Shown: piece by piece, positions 43,474-53,122 of the stretch
How positions within the stretch are numbered: position 1 is the first letter of the stretch
Layout of the letters: every line of letters begins with the position of its first letter
Origin: UMGS1279 sp045577695
GTDB lineage: Bacteria > Bacillota > Clostridia > Oscillospirales > Acutalibacteraceae
Assembly: GCA_045577695.1 (NCBI GenBank)
Contig: JAZNIW010000003.1
Coordinates: 3,270-67,269 of the forward strand
Length of the DNA: 64,000 bases
Direction of reading: 5' to 3'
Program-made: the position numbers and the translations under genes
The notes under the pieces: generated by a model
The model's input: the letters and a program-made list of their open reading frames with translations, nothing else
Database searches by the model: none
What the model was told of the DNA's origin: nothing

Positions 43474-44298
43474 TTATACGTTAGCCGGTTCTTCGCTCAC
43501 CGGGTCTCCTTCCTCCGAGGCAAGTACAGCCCCTTCATCAGCTGACACGGGTGTGTCGTACGATTCAGGTTGGACAATCGGTTGATTGTTGTTCACCGAT
43601 GTGTTGGGCAAGAACGAACGAAAATCCGGTTCGCTTTCAATCTCAAACGCAAGGGCCTTGGCAGCGTGTTCGGGGTCGTAGGGAACGGTATCGGGGAATT
43701 TTTGCAAAATTTCCAGTTGTTGCTTGTGATTATCAAATAAACGCTTTTTAAAATCGCTAACCTCTGCCTTTAATTTATCAAACAACATTTGTTGGCGCGC
43801 TACGCTATCGTGAGCGGCCGTAATAATGCCTTCCGACTTCATCGCGGCGTCGTTTAACATTTTGGTCACTTCTTCGTCCGCGGCAGCCTTGCGCTCAGCA
43901 ATGTCTTTTTCGAAAGCGGTTAGAACAGTGGCAACCTTTTCATCGATTTCTTTGGCTTTGGTGTTAGCCTCATCCAAAATAGCGGCCGCTTTCTCATTGG
44001 CCTCGTTAATAATTTGATCCGAAAAGCGTTGTGCCGTCACCAAAATGCTATGTACGTTTCCGACACTCTCAGAATTGTCCACTGTTTCGGTTTTTGCCGG
44101 TGCTTGTGTGGTCGGCATAGCCCCCTCCGGTTGCTCCTTTAACAGTTGATTCAAGCGCTCGGCCATAGCATGATTTTGAGCCACCAGTTTGTCCATATCT
44201 TCGGCTACTTCATCCAAAAACATATCGACATCGGCTTCTTTGTATCCCCGCATCGCGCGGTCAAACTTTACGCTTCTGATATAATCGCCAGTATGCAT
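43474..44298 (-). CDS. divIVA: DivIVA-family cell pole/division protein
   Basis: The 274-residue protein begins with the DivIVA lipid-binding domain (DYIRSVKFDRAMRGYKEADV and DMFLDEVAEDMDKL) followed by long coiled coils up to about residue 190 and a flexible acidic tail. DivIVA marks curved membrane and recruits Min, wall or segregation proteins. Its place downstream of sepF and ylmH and before ileS is the conserved Firmicutes order. Ribosome site GGAGGG. Confidence 0.92.
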   Translation of the reverse strand: MHTGDYIRSVKFDRAMRGYKEADVDMFLDEVAEDMDKLVAQNHAMAERLNQLLKEQPEGAMPTTQAPAKTETVDNSESVGNVHSILVTAQRFSDQIINEANEKAAAILDEANTKAKEIDEKVATVLTAFEKDIAERKAAADEEVTKMLNDAAMKSEGIITAAHDSVARQQMLFDKLKAEVSDFKKRLFDNHKQQLEILQKFPDTVPYDPEHAAKALAFEIESEPDFRSFLPNTSVNNNQPIVQPESYDTPVSADEGAVLASEEGDPVSEEPANV

Positions 44299-44320
44299 TG
44301 TTATTTCCCTCCGAACAGTA

Positions 44321-45073
44321 TTAAATGTATTTTTCAGCTAAGATGATTTCACGGCCTTTTTTAGAAAAAGAGCCGGTTTTTACGATAATAAATTTTCCAA
44401 TTTTTCGAATCGTCACGGTATCCCCCGCTTGGATTTTACCGGTGGTTTTATACACGGCAAAGGAATTAACAAAAACCAAACCGTTTTCAATCCATTCATC
44501 TACTTTACTGCGACTACAACCGGTTAAGCCGGCTACAACGGCATCCAACCGCGGCGAAGAAACCGTAAAAGAAATGGGTTCTTTTTTTGGGGGAGGAAGC
44601 GCCAATTCTATCTCCTTTGCAGCAAGACGTTGCACCGTCACTCCGACACGACCGATTTTCTTAATTTGTTCCACCAAATAATCGGCAATTTCATCAGCCG
44701 TAAAAACCAAAGCAAAACCTTCACCAAAACGGATATCCCCCACCTTTTCACGGGTAATGCCGGTGGCCATAATAGTTCCCAATACATCGCGATGTGAAAG
44801 AACATCGGCTTTGCGAAACGAAATACGAATGGAGGCTATTGGAAAAGCCTCTTGAGGTGTGGTTATATAGTCCGGCAAGGCGCCAAACATACGGCGCTCA
44901 GCCAACGGATAACCACCAAAAAAGTAAGCGTTTGGTGCCGTTATAGCCGCGTGAAGTTCCGCCGCTTCGCCGGGGCTTAAAAAACCTAAAAACTTAGGAA
45001 TATTTCGTATGGCGCAAAGGCGAAGGCAATCCTCCGCTTTGGCCCGCAATAGTTTGATTTCCGATTCCACCAA
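44321..45073 (-). CDS. ylmH: YlmH-like S4-domain RNA-binding protein
   Basis: The 250-residue protein has an RNA-binding N-terminal region with FLGFLSPGEAAEL and a C-terminal S4 domain (SPRLDAVVAGLTGCSRSKVD onward, about residues 170-235). YlmH family members bind ribosomes or 50S-peptidyl-tRNA complexes and help rescue stalled translation in some species. There is no ATG; the start is TTG at 45073 or GTG one codon later, right after the sepF stop. Confidence 0.88.
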   Translation of the reverse strand: MVESEIKLLRAKAEDCLRLCAIRNIPKFLGFLSPGEAAELHAAITAPNAYFFGGYPLAERRMFGALPDYITTPQEAFPIASIRISFRKADVLSHRDVLGTIMATGITREKVGDIRFGEGFALVFTADEIADYLVEQIKKIGRVGVTVQRLAAKEIELALPPPKKEPISFTVSSPRLDAVVAGLTGCSRSKVDEWIENGLVFVNSFAVYKTTGKIQAGDTVTIRKIGKFIIVKTGSFSKKGREIILAEKYI

Positions 45074-45074
45074 A

Positions 45075-45566
45075 TTAACCTAAAAACATCCCGTCGGTGT
45101 CAAAATCGTCGGCAATCAGTTCGCCTAATACATCGACATTGGCCGGTGTAATGATAAAGGTGCTTTTAGCAACCTTTTTAATGCTACCTTTGGTGGCATA
45201 AGCCGTACCGCTTAAAAAGTCAATCAAGCGGCGAGATGTTTCACGGTTGGCGGCTTCCAGGTTTAACACAACGGTTTTGCGCAGATTTAAATGGTCGGCA
45301 ATCGATGGTGCGTCCTCAAAGCGGGTGGGCTTAACCAAGACCACTTGAATGTGCGATGAAGCAAAGGAAACTTCTTTCGCCTCTGCCTTTTTCTCGGAAC
45401 GAGAACCAAAATCAAAAATCTTTTTCTGAGATGCTTTTTCCGAGGTAGAATAAAGGTCGTCCTCCTCTTCTTCAAAAAAGGAAGATTGTTGCTCATCTTC
45501 GTAATAATCGTCTTCATAATCCTCTTCAGAGGGAATCATCTTTTTGAAAAAATCCGCCATTCCCAT
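45075..45566 (-). CDS. sepF: Cell division protein SepF
   Basis: The 163-residue protein has an N-terminal membrane-targeting helix (MGMADFFKKMI), an acidic linker over residues 13-45 and the SepF core with DAPSIADHLNLRKTVVLNLE and FLSGTAYATKGSIKKVA. SepF polymerises into rings that tether FtsZ to the membrane. The GGAGG site supports the first ATG. Gap to ylmE is 13 bp. Confidence 0.95.
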   Translation of the reverse strand: MGMADFFKKMIPSEEDYEDDYYEDEQQSSFFEEEEDDLYSTSEKASQKKIFDFGSRSEKKAEAKEVSFASSHIQVVLVKPTRFEDAPSIADHLNLRKTVVLNLEAANRETSRRLIDFLSGTAYATKGSIKKVAKSTFIITPANVDVLGELIADDFDTDGMFLG

Positions 45567-45579
45567 ATTTTATTACCTC

Positions 45580-46332
45580 CTAAAAAATATGTTGATTGGG
45601 ATAAAATCGTTTTCCGAACAGTGCGGTACCAACCCGCACAATATTAGCACCTTCTTCAATGGCAACCTCGAAATCATCCGACATTCCCATCGACAAAAAA
45701 TCCATACTACTATTATCTATTTTTTTGCCGCGAATGTCAAGGAATAGATGGTACATTTCTTGAAAATATCTACGATTTTTTTCCGGATTATCACAAATTG
45801 GGGGAATTGTCATCAATCCGCGCACCAAAATCCCCTTCATTTTTGAAATTTCTTCTAATGCGGGAAAAATTTGTTCTTTTAAAAAACCGCTTTTACTTTG
45901 CTCGTTTCCAATATTTACCTCCAACAAAACATCACTTACCACGCCTTTTTGCTGACTGAGTTTGCTGATAACCGAGGCTAATTTTACCGAATGCACGGAC
46001 TGAATAAGTGAAACAAGCCCGACGATATCCTTTGCTTTGTTGGATTGCAAATGACCGATAAAATGACGGTCTGCCGCAGGAAGCAGAAATGGCTCTTTGG
46101 ATAAAAATTCCTGCACGCGATTTTCACCAATAGCCGAAAGCCCCTGTTTCATCGCATAGTTAATCACCGAAACATCCACCGTTTTCGTAGCGGCCAGCAG
46201 TAAAATGTCGGTTTCCGCACGGCCACTGCGTATAGCGGCAGAAGCAACACGCGCCTTAATATCGGCGAAATTTTCATCAAAAATTCTGCTGCGTTCCTCG
46301 ATACTAAGTTTATCCGATAAATTTACCGTCAT
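45580..46332 (-). CDS. ylmE: Pyridoxal phosphate homeostasis protein (YggS/YlmE)
   Basis: The 250-residue single-domain TIM barrel carries the PLP lysine in LLAATKTVD and the family segment IGENRVQEF, with FIGHLQSNKAKDI and MGMSDDFEVAIEEGANIVRVG later. It buffers pyridoxal phosphate. The ATG at 46332 is chosen because GGAAAG precedes it and the sequence matches the family from there; it overlaps the upstream HlyD-like gene by 23 bp. Confidence 0.94.
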   Translation of the reverse strand: MTVNLSDKLSIEERSRIFDENFADIKARVASAAIRSGRAETDILLLAATKTVDVSVINYAMKQGLSAIGENRVQEFLSKEPFLLPAADRHFIGHLQSNKAKDIVGLVSLIQSVHSVKLASVISKLSQQKGVVSDVLLEVNIGNEQSKSGFLKEQIFPALEEISKMKGILVRGLMTIPPICDNPEKNRRYFQEMYHLFLDIRGKKIDNSSMDFLSMGMSDDFEVAIEEGANIVRVGTALFGKRFYPNQHIF

Positions 46333-47521
46333 ATAAATTCTTTCCTTTCTCAATGACCTCATCGTATAAGCGAAGGTTGTTGCCCCCCTCTTCGTCAATC
46401 CGTTTACAAAGCGTAAAAGTATCGGTGGCATACAACACTTCAATGGGACGGAATTTTACAATCGAACCCTGCATAATATAAACGCCGGTTTGTCCATCCA
46501 CTACGCGAACCGCACGGTTGCTGACACGAATACCCTCATACTCTTTGGTAACAATGGTCATCGGGGCCGAACGGGTCATAGCGATTTGTCCGTTCATCGT
46601 GTGACAAGAAAATACCACAACGGCAGAATTTTTATCTTTCGATATTTGAACTTTTTCAACAGTGGCCTGTAATTTTTCCGCCCCCGTAATCGATGTTTTT
46701 AAGGTGACTTTTGTGTCTTCGGAAAAATTTAGGTAGGAATCGTTTTCCATTTTGGCAAGTATATACCAATGATAGTTGGAAACGATTTTTCCAAACCCTT
46801 CTTTCGGTTCTGCTTTTTGTATTTTTTCAAAAATAGATTCATCAACCGTTTCTATTAATTTCGGTGTTAATAAACCTTCTAAACCATCGGTTTGAGAGAT
46901 AAAAAAGCCGGAAGATTTTGATTTTACTTTGTCGGTTGGCTTGGCCAGGCCACTTTGCAACGTGGCTAATTCACTTTTCAAAGAGGAAAGTAAGGTATCA
47001 AATCCCGACACCTCGCCGGTTAAAATCTGCTTGCGATTCATCAAGGTCAACAGGTTACTCAAATGGCCTTCCAACGAGGTGTACTGCCCTTTATCGGTGG
47101 TCGCCATCAAATCCAAATAAGCACGGTGGATCCGATTATTGATGGTTTCCAAATCCACCGAAGCGGGGTCGCTGACCGAATTGATGGATTCCAATGTTTC
47201 AATCTGTTCTTGGAGAGATTCCGCTCGTTTGTGCGCCGCGGCAATTTCTGCAGATGCATAAACCTCTGCAATGGTACCGTTTTTGGCAACCTTTTCACCT
47301 TCGGTCACTACGTATCGCTCGTTACCTGTGATTTGATAATCAATCACCGTTTCTTCCCGCACAAAATACCCGTTAATCTCTACCCCTTCGTAGGTTTCGT
47401 ACGAAACTGCGGTAGCGGTGTTTATCGGCTTATACAGTATGGCGTAAGTTTGATAAGCACAAAAAATTAACAGTAATGTGGAAACCACAAAACGAAACCA
47501 TCTCATTCCGCCATCCTTCAT
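46310..47521 (-). CDS. HlyD-like membrane-anchored protein of the division cluster
   Basis: The 403-residue protein has one N-terminal membrane helix (residues 8-27), then a biotinyl-lipoyl-like half motif (GYFVREETVIDYQITGN, EGEKVAKNGTIAEVY), a helical hairpin around 90-190 and a C-terminal beta domain. This is the layout of HlyD/MFP adaptor proteins, but no exporter gene is near. Homologues are frequent upstream of sepF in Clostridia, where their role is not known to me. GGGAGGTG supports the ATG. Confidence 0.75.
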   Translation of the reverse strand: MKDGGMRWFRFVVSTLLLIFCAYQTYAILYKPINTATAVSYETYEGVEINGYFVREETVIDYQITGNERYVVTEGEKVAKNGTIAEVYASAEIAAAHKRAESLQEQIETLESINSVSDPASVDLETINNRIHRAYLDLMATTDKGQYTSLEGHLSNLLTLMNRKQILTGEVSGFDTLLSSLKSELATLQSGLAKPTDKVKSKSSGFFISQTDGLEGLLTPKLIETVDESIFEKIQKAEPKEGFGKIVSNYHWYILAKMENDSYLNFSEDTKVTLKTSITGAEKLQATVEKVQISKDKNSAVVVFSCHTMNGQIAMTRSAPMTIVTKEYEGIRVSNRAVRVVDGQTGVYIMQGSIVKFRPIEVLYATDTFTLCKRIDEEGGNNLRLYDEVIEKGKNLYDGKFIG

Positions 47522-47535
47522 CCGTCACACCTCCC

Positions 47536-48465
47536 TTATTTTTCGTATCCTAAAAAATCTTTTATTCGCTGACATGCCGCTGTAAGCGGATTCTCTTCTT
47601 CATCCATATAAATCCACTGTATCTGGGGCATTTTCGTAAACCAAGTCATCTGCCGTTTGGCATACCGCCTAGTCTGCATTTTTAAATGTTCAATACATTC
47701 ATCTAAACTTTTTTCACCGCGAAAATACGGGAATAGTTCTTTATGACCAATAGCTTGTGCCGCCGTTGACTTTTGGGTGTTTAATGCCGCTTCCGCTTCG
47801 GCCACCAAACCGTTTTCAAGCATCGCATCCACCCTTCGGTTGATGCGATTATATAGCAATTCCCGATTACGAAAGGCAAGTCCTATCATCCCGTTTTGAT
47901 AGCACGGCCCCCTTCGTTTAGAGTCGGCATCGCGTGTGGATTTCGGCATACCGCTCATTTCAAAAATCTCCACGGCACGTAAAATACGTTTATTATCATT
48001 TGGCGAAATTTTTTCGGCAGAAATCGGATCGATTTCCTGCAAATAGCGGTATAACGAATCCCATCCTTCTTTGGTAGCTCTTTGCTCCAGAGCAAGGCGG
48101 ATTTCGGTTTTATCCCCCTCGTCGCCGAATTCGATATTATCGGCCAATGCGGAGATATACAAGCCCGTCCCCCCTACCACAAAGGGTAAGCGATTTCTTT
48201 GGTGCACCGAATGAATCGCCTTGCCGGCCAACGCGGTATACTGCGAAACCGAAAAAGATTGCGCCGGAGATAAAAACTCAAACAAATGGTGGGGAACCGA
48301 TTGCTTTTCCAACTCATTGGGTGCCGCCGAGGCTATGTGCATACCGCGGTAGACCTGCATAGAATCCCCCGCAATAATCTCTCCCGAAAACTGTTTTGCC
48401 AATTCCACCGAAAGGCCGGTTTTTCCCGAAGCGGTCGGCCCTACAATATAAACCACCGGTTTCAT
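47536..48465 (-). CDS. miaA: tRNA dimethylallyltransferase
   Basis: The 309-residue protein has the P-loop GPTASGKTGLSVELAKQF near the start, the DSMQVYRGMHIASA segment and VGGTGLYISAL. It adds dimethylallyl to A37 of tRNAs reading UNN codons. MiaB, encoded further upstream in the window, adds the methylthio group to the product. The ATG at 48465 overlaps the mutL stop (ATGA). Confidence 0.96.
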   Translation of the reverse strand: MKPVVYIVGPTASGKTGLSVELAKQFSGEIIAGDSMQVYRGMHIASAAPNELEKQSVPHHLFEFLSPAQSFSVSQYTALAGKAIHSVHQRNRLPFVVGGTGLYISALADNIEFGDEGDKTEIRLALEQRATKEGWDSLYRYLQEIDPISAEKISPNDNKRILRAVEIFEMSGMPKSTRDADSKRRGPCYQNGMIGLAFRNRELLYNRINRRVDAMLENGLVAEAEAALNTQKSTAAQAIGHKELFPYFRGEKSLDECIEHLKMQTRRYAKRQMTWFTKMPQIQWIYMDEEENPLTAACQRIKDFLGYEK

Positions 48466-50462
48466 CGAATCGGCCCCAATCTTCCAAATTGTTTTTCTAT
48501 CTGTGCCTTGCTCAATTGAAAAGCGATGGGTCGACCATGTGGACAATACATTAACGAATCATCGGTTAACACGCGAACGGCCAAACGATACAATTCTTCT
48601 TTTGAACTGATATCTCCCGATTTGATGGCGGATTTACAGGCAATTTGGTGCAAAATATCCTCCACACGGTCCTGCATCGGACCTTTCTTTTCCATAAGGT
48701 TACCGGCCATTTCACTTAAAAGTTGGGCCGCATCCTCTTGACATAACAATGCGGGTACCGACCGCACCAAAACGGTGCTTCCACCGAAATCTTCCAACAA
48801 AAATCCACAGCGTTCCAATATCTCTAAATGAGTGATGACGGTATCGTATTCCTCGCGCACCAGCGTCACGCTCAGTGGAGTCAACAGAAGTTGACTTTGA
48901 ATCTCAAAGGATTGTTTAAGTTCTTCAAATCGAATGCGTTCGTGCGCAGCGTGTTTATCAACCCAATACAAGGCTTCCTCGTAGGAAACAAGGATATAGG
49001 TGGCAAAGGCCTCGCCTACGTATAAAATCTTATCGGGATTTATTGCCGATGTTTTTTCGTACGCCACCGCAGTTTTTTCGGGTAATTTTGTTTCATCACT
49101 CGGCAAAGTAGTCGATAGGTTGCTTTTTGCACTTTCAACCGCTTTCGAGACGAAAGCCTGCGGCTCTTCCTCCACCAAAATATCCAACGTACTATTTTTC
49201 GCGGGCTTCGTTTCCGGTAAAACGGAAGAACGTATCGGTTGTACAAAGGTCGTAGTATCATCCCGCAAGAGGGTGTTCTCGACAATCGGGGTATGGCCAA
49301 AGGGTTCCACTGAAACCGAGATTTTTTTTGTCGATGCTGCCGGCGGCTTTTTCATTGTTACAGCTTGGGTGATTTCTTCTTCTTTTGACAAAAATGATTT
49401 GGTTTGCGTAAAACTCTCTTGTTTTAGAAATGGATTTAGGGGGTTTTTACTGCCAATTTGCAAATTTAATCGGCGATCCCCCATAGAAATGGCCTGCCTC
49501 ACCGCACGATAAGCAATATCAAAGACTCGTTTTTCTTCGGAAAAACGCACCTCGGTTTTAGCAGGGTGCACATTAACATCCACCGTTTCGGGCGGGATAG
49601 TTATGGTTAAAACACAAGCCGGAAAACGACCGACCATCGACGAGTTTTTATAGGCTTGGTCTAATGCCGCTGCTAAGGTGCCGGACTTTATATACCGCCC
49701 GTTCAAAAAGAAAAACTGACCGTTACGGTTGGCGCGACAACGTGCAGGCAAACAGGTAAATCCCTCAATTGAAAAGGGCGCCTCGGAATAGGAAACCGGA
49801 ATCATACCAGAGGAATAATCGCGACCCAAAACCGAATACACGGCCGATTTGAGTGATCCGTCCCCGCCGGTGTTTAATACGCTTTTTCCGTCCCGAATCA
49901 AACGAAAAGCTATTTCAGGATGAGAAAGCGCCATACGATCCAACATCGCCGCAACAGTATTCCCCTCCGAAATATCTTTCTTTAAAAATTTCATACGTGC
50001 CGGAACGTTGTAAAACAAATCCCGCACAATAATGGTGGTGCCGACGGGGCAACCCCCTTCTTCCAAAGAAACCTCTTCTCCGCCTTCGATAACATAAGAG
50101 ACACCGTTTTGCCCCCGCACAGCACTCAGCACTTCCACGCGGGAAACGGCCGCGATGGAGGCCAAAGCCTCCCCACGAAAGCCCAGCGTCGTAATAGAAT
50201 CCAAATCGGTGTCACGTTGAATCTTGCTGGTGGCATGACGTAAAAAAGCAGTTTTTATTTGGTCTTTTGCAATACCCGAACCATTGTCGGTCACTCTCAT
50301 ATAGGTAATGCCGCCGCGCTCAATTTCCACCGTGATGGAAGTAGCACCGGCATCGATGGAATTTTCCACCAATTCCTTGATCACCGAAGCCGGACGTTCT
50401 ACCACTTCGCCGGCGGCAATTCGTTCGGCGATTTCTTTGGGTAATACGCGAATTTCTGACAC
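48462..50462 (-). CDS. mutL: DNA mismatch repair protein MutL
   Basis: The 666-residue protein has the GHKL ATPase motifs ELVENSIDAGAT, VTDNGSGI and GFRGEALASIAAVS. The C-terminal domain has the endonuclease motif in the form DKHAAHERIRFE (D-x-H-A-x2-E-x4-E) near residue 495 and CPHGRP near the end. An intrinsic nicking activity is therefore expected, as in species without MutH. It starts with GTG after AAAGGGGGTG. Confidence 0.96.
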   Translation of the reverse strand: MSEIRVLPKEIAERIAAGEVVERPASVIKELVENSIDAGATSITVEIERGGITYMRVTDNGSGIAKDQIKTAFLRHATSKIQRDTDLDSITTLGFRGEALASIAAVSRVEVLSAVRGQNGVSYVIEGGEEVSLEEGGCPVGTTIIVRDLFYNVPARMKFLKKDISEGNTVAAMLDRMALSHPEIAFRLIRDGKSVLNTGGDGSLKSAVYSVLGRDYSSGMIPVSYSEAPFSIEGFTCLPARCRANRNGQFFFLNGRYIKSGTLAAALDQAYKNSSMVGRFPACVLTITIPPETVDVNVHPAKTEVRFSEEKRVFDIAYRAVRQAISMGDRRLNLQIGSKNPLNPFLKQESFTQTKSFLSKEEEITQAVTMKKPPAASTKKISVSVEPFGHTPIVENTLLRDDTTTFVQPIRSSVLPETKPAKNSTLDILVEEEPQAFVSKAVESAKSNLSTTLPSDETKLPEKTAVAYEKTSAINPDKILYVGEAFATYILVSYEEALYWVDKHAAHERIRFEELKQSFEIQSQLLLTPLSVTLVREEYDTVITHLEILERCGFLLEDFGGSTVLVRSVPALLCQEDAAQLLSEMAGNLMEKKGPMQDRVEDILHQIACKSAIKSGDISSKEELYRLAVRVLTDDSLMYCPHGRPIAFQLSKAQIEKQFGRLGPIR

Positions 50463-50483
50463 GGATCACACCCCCTTTTGTTT

Positions 50484-53084
50484 TTAAATATTTTTGGTTC
50501 GGTCGGCCAAATCGTGTAAAATGCCCATTGCCTCAATGGGGGTTAAGACGTTGACATCCAAATTCTTCAATTCTTCCACCACTTCGCTATATGGACCGGA
50601 ACCAAGCGGCAACTGCACCGCTTCTTGCTTTTTCTCAATTACGGTTTTTACCACACCGTTTTCTTCGATTTCTTTGAGCACATCTTTGGCACGGCGAATA
50701 ACGGCATTCGGCAAACCGGCCAATTTTGCAACCTCAATGCCGTAACTGTCATCGGCACCTCCGCGCACAATACGGCGCAAAAAGGTGATATCATCGCCGT
50801 GTTTTTTTACGGCAATATTGTAATTTTTAACCCCCGAAAGTGCTTCTTCCAAGACGGTTAATTCGTGATAATGGGTTGCAAAAAGAGATTTCGCCCCCAG
50901 TTTTTTTGGGTCTGCCACATATTCCAAGACGGCGCGCGCAATCGACATTCCGTCAAAGGTGGAAGTACCCCGACCAATTTCGTCCAAAATCAATAAACTG
51001 TTTTTTGTGGCGTTATGTAAAATATGGGCCACCTCACTCATTTCCACCATAAAGGTTGATTGGCCGGTGGCTAAGTCGTCCGAAGCACCAACACGGGTGA
51101 AAATGGCGTCAACCACCCCGATGGTTGCCGATTCGGCCGGCACAAAGCAACCAATTTGCGCCATAATGGAAATGAGAGCAACCTGTCGCATATAGGTGGA
51201 TTTTCCCGCCATATTTGGACCGGTAATAATGGCCGCGCGGTTTTCCTTGGTATCGAGTAAGGTATCGTTGGCAACAAAGGGGGTTTTGCTCACCTGCTCT
51301 ACCACTGGATGACGGCCTCCAACAATCTGAATGCGTCCGTCATTGGTGATTTGCGGGCGGCAATAGCGATTCTCAGCCGAAACGGTAGCAAAGGAACAAA
51401 GCACATCTAGCTTGGCGATTGCCGCGGCTGTTTTACGCAGACGTGATAAATGCGAAGCGACAAATCGGCGAAGTTCGCAATACAAATCAAACTCTAACTT
51501 GACCACGCGTTCACTGGCACCCAACACCCTAGCCTCTAACGCCTTTAATTCATCGGTGATATACCGCTCGGCGTTGGCCAAAGTTTGCTTACGAATATAA
51601 GTATCGGGCACGCTGTTTTTATAAAGACCCGGCACTTCAATATAATAGCCGAAAACTTTGTTGTAACGAACCTTCAGCGTTTTAATGCCGGTTTTTTCCT
51701 TTTCGGTCGCCTCGATTTCGGCGATGTAGGTTTTTCCGCCGTTCAAATCACGGCGCAACACATCAACATCGGGATGAAAACCGTCACGTATGATGTTTCC
51801 ATCCTTCATACTGATGGGCGGATTGTCGGTTAAGGTTTCTTCCAAACGCTCAACAACATCGAGCAAGGGATCGATGTCGGCAGCAATCTCTTGCAATAAT
51901 TTGCAACCGGCCGAGGAAAGCAATTGTTTTAAAGGGGCAAACCGATGAATGGTATGTGCCAAACACTGCAATTCTTTCGGGTTGGCTACATCGTAAATGA
52001 CACGAGTCATCAATCGCTCAATATCAAAAATACCGGTCATATACTCCGCCATTTCACCGCGCAATACCGTATCGGAAAAGATTTCATCCACTGCGTTGTG
52101 GCGCAAAATAATCTCAGCGGGACTAAGCAAGGGTTGAATCATCCAGCTGCGAAGTAACCGCTTGCCCATAGCTGTTTTGGTTTTATCCAACACCCAGAGC
52201 AAAGAGCCACGCTTGCTTTTTCCACGCATAGTTTCCAGTAATTCCAAGTTGCGTACCGAAGCAATATCCAACCCCATAAAGCGCGCGCTGGAGTAGTAGT
52301 TATACTTATCAAAGGATTTTTCTTTACCCATACCATTTTCAAGTAAATAGCACAAAAGATAATCCATAGCGGCGGTATCAACGGAATCGGTGTGAAGAGC
52401 CATCTCCTCCACGCTCAAGATACCGAAGTTTTGCAGAATATGAAGTCCCTTTCCGCAATCGGCCATTACGTTATCCCCACATTCAGCTACGCGACAAGAA
52501 AGAGTTTCTTTTAAAAAGTGCACCAATGCAGGCACCGTTTTGTAGGCTTCGTTCACCAACACTTCACTGGGTGAAAAACGACCCAATTCGCTTATTAAGC
52601 GGTCTTCCATAGAATCTCCGCTCAGCAAGGTTAGGGACAAAGAACCGGTCGATGCATCGGCAAAGCAAAGGCCACACTCGTTTCCTTTTAAATAAACCGA
52701 AGCCAAATAGTTATTTCGGCCCTCAACCAGCATTGCATCCTCAATAACGGTACCGGGGGTAATTACACGCACCACCTCCCTCCGCACAATGCCTTTGGCG
52801 GTGGCTGGGTCTTCGGTTTGTTCACAAATGGCAACCTTATAGCCTTTTTCAATCAAACGAGCAATATAGGATTCGCAACTGTGATACGGAACACCGCACA
52901 TCGGAGCACGATCTTCCAATCCGCAATCGCGGCCGGTAAGCACCAACTCCAATTCTTCCGAAGCGGTTTTTGCATCCTCAAAGAACATTTCATAAAAATC
53001 GCCCAATCGGAACATTAGAATGGAATCTTGGTTTTGTGCCTTGATATCCAAATATTGTTGCATCATTGGTGATAATTTACCCAA
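50484..53084 (-). CDS. mutS: DNA mismatch repair protein MutS
   Basis: The 866-residue protein begins (L/M)GKLSPMMQQYLDIK, the standard MutS start with the mismatch-probing LGDFYEMFFEDA after it. It has the Walker A GPNMAGKSTYMRQ near residue 615 and DEIGRGTSTFDG later. It recognises mismatches and recruits MutL. I chose TTG at 53084: GGGGGGA lies about 6 nt upstream and the protein aligns from there, whereas the earlier in-frame start adds 26 unrelated residues. Confidence 0.96.
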   Translation of the reverse strand: MGKLSPMMQQYLDIKAQNQDSILMFRLGDFYEMFFEDAKTASEELELVLTGRDCGLEDRAPMCGVPYHSCESYIARLIEKGYKVAICEQTEDPATAKGIVRREVVRVITPGTVIEDAMLVEGRNNYLASVYLKGNECGLCFADASTGSLSLTLLSGDSMEDRLISELGRFSPSEVLVNEAYKTVPALVHFLKETLSCRVAECGDNVMADCGKGLHILQNFGILSVEEMALHTDSVDTAAMDYLLCYLLENGMGKEKSFDKYNYYSSARFMGLDIASVRNLELLETMRGKSKRGSLLWVLDKTKTAMGKRLLRSWMIQPLLSPAEIILRHNAVDEIFSDTVLRGEMAEYMTGIFDIERLMTRVIYDVANPKELQCLAHTIHRFAPLKQLLSSAGCKLLQEIAADIDPLLDVVERLEETLTDNPPISMKDGNIIRDGFHPDVDVLRRDLNGGKTYIAEIEATEKEKTGIKTLKVRYNKVFGYYIEVPGLYKNSVPDTYIRKQTLANAERYITDELKALEARVLGASERVVKLEFDLYCELRRFVASHLSRLRKTAAAIAKLDVLCSFATVSAENRYCRPQITNDGRIQIVGGRHPVVEQVSKTPFVANDTLLDTKENRAAIITGPNMAGKSTYMRQVALISIMAQIGCFVPAESATIGVVDAIFTRVGASDDLATGQSTFMVEMSEVAHILHNATKNSLLILDEIGRGTSTFDGMSIARAVLEYVADPKKLGAKSLFATHYHELTVLEEALSGVKNYNIAVKKHGDDITFLRRIVRGGADDSYGIEVAKLAGLPNAVIRRAKDVLKEIEENGVVKTVIEKKQEAVQLPLGSGPYSEVVEELKNLDVNVLTPIEAMGILHDLADRTKNI

Positions 53085-53122
53085 CAGGATTCCCCCCTTT
53101 TTTAATCCTTGTAAGTTTTGAT

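Noticed and set aside
52139..53018. Several short frames antisense to mutS
   Set aside because: All are shadows of the mutS frame, which is complete from start to stop with all family motifs.
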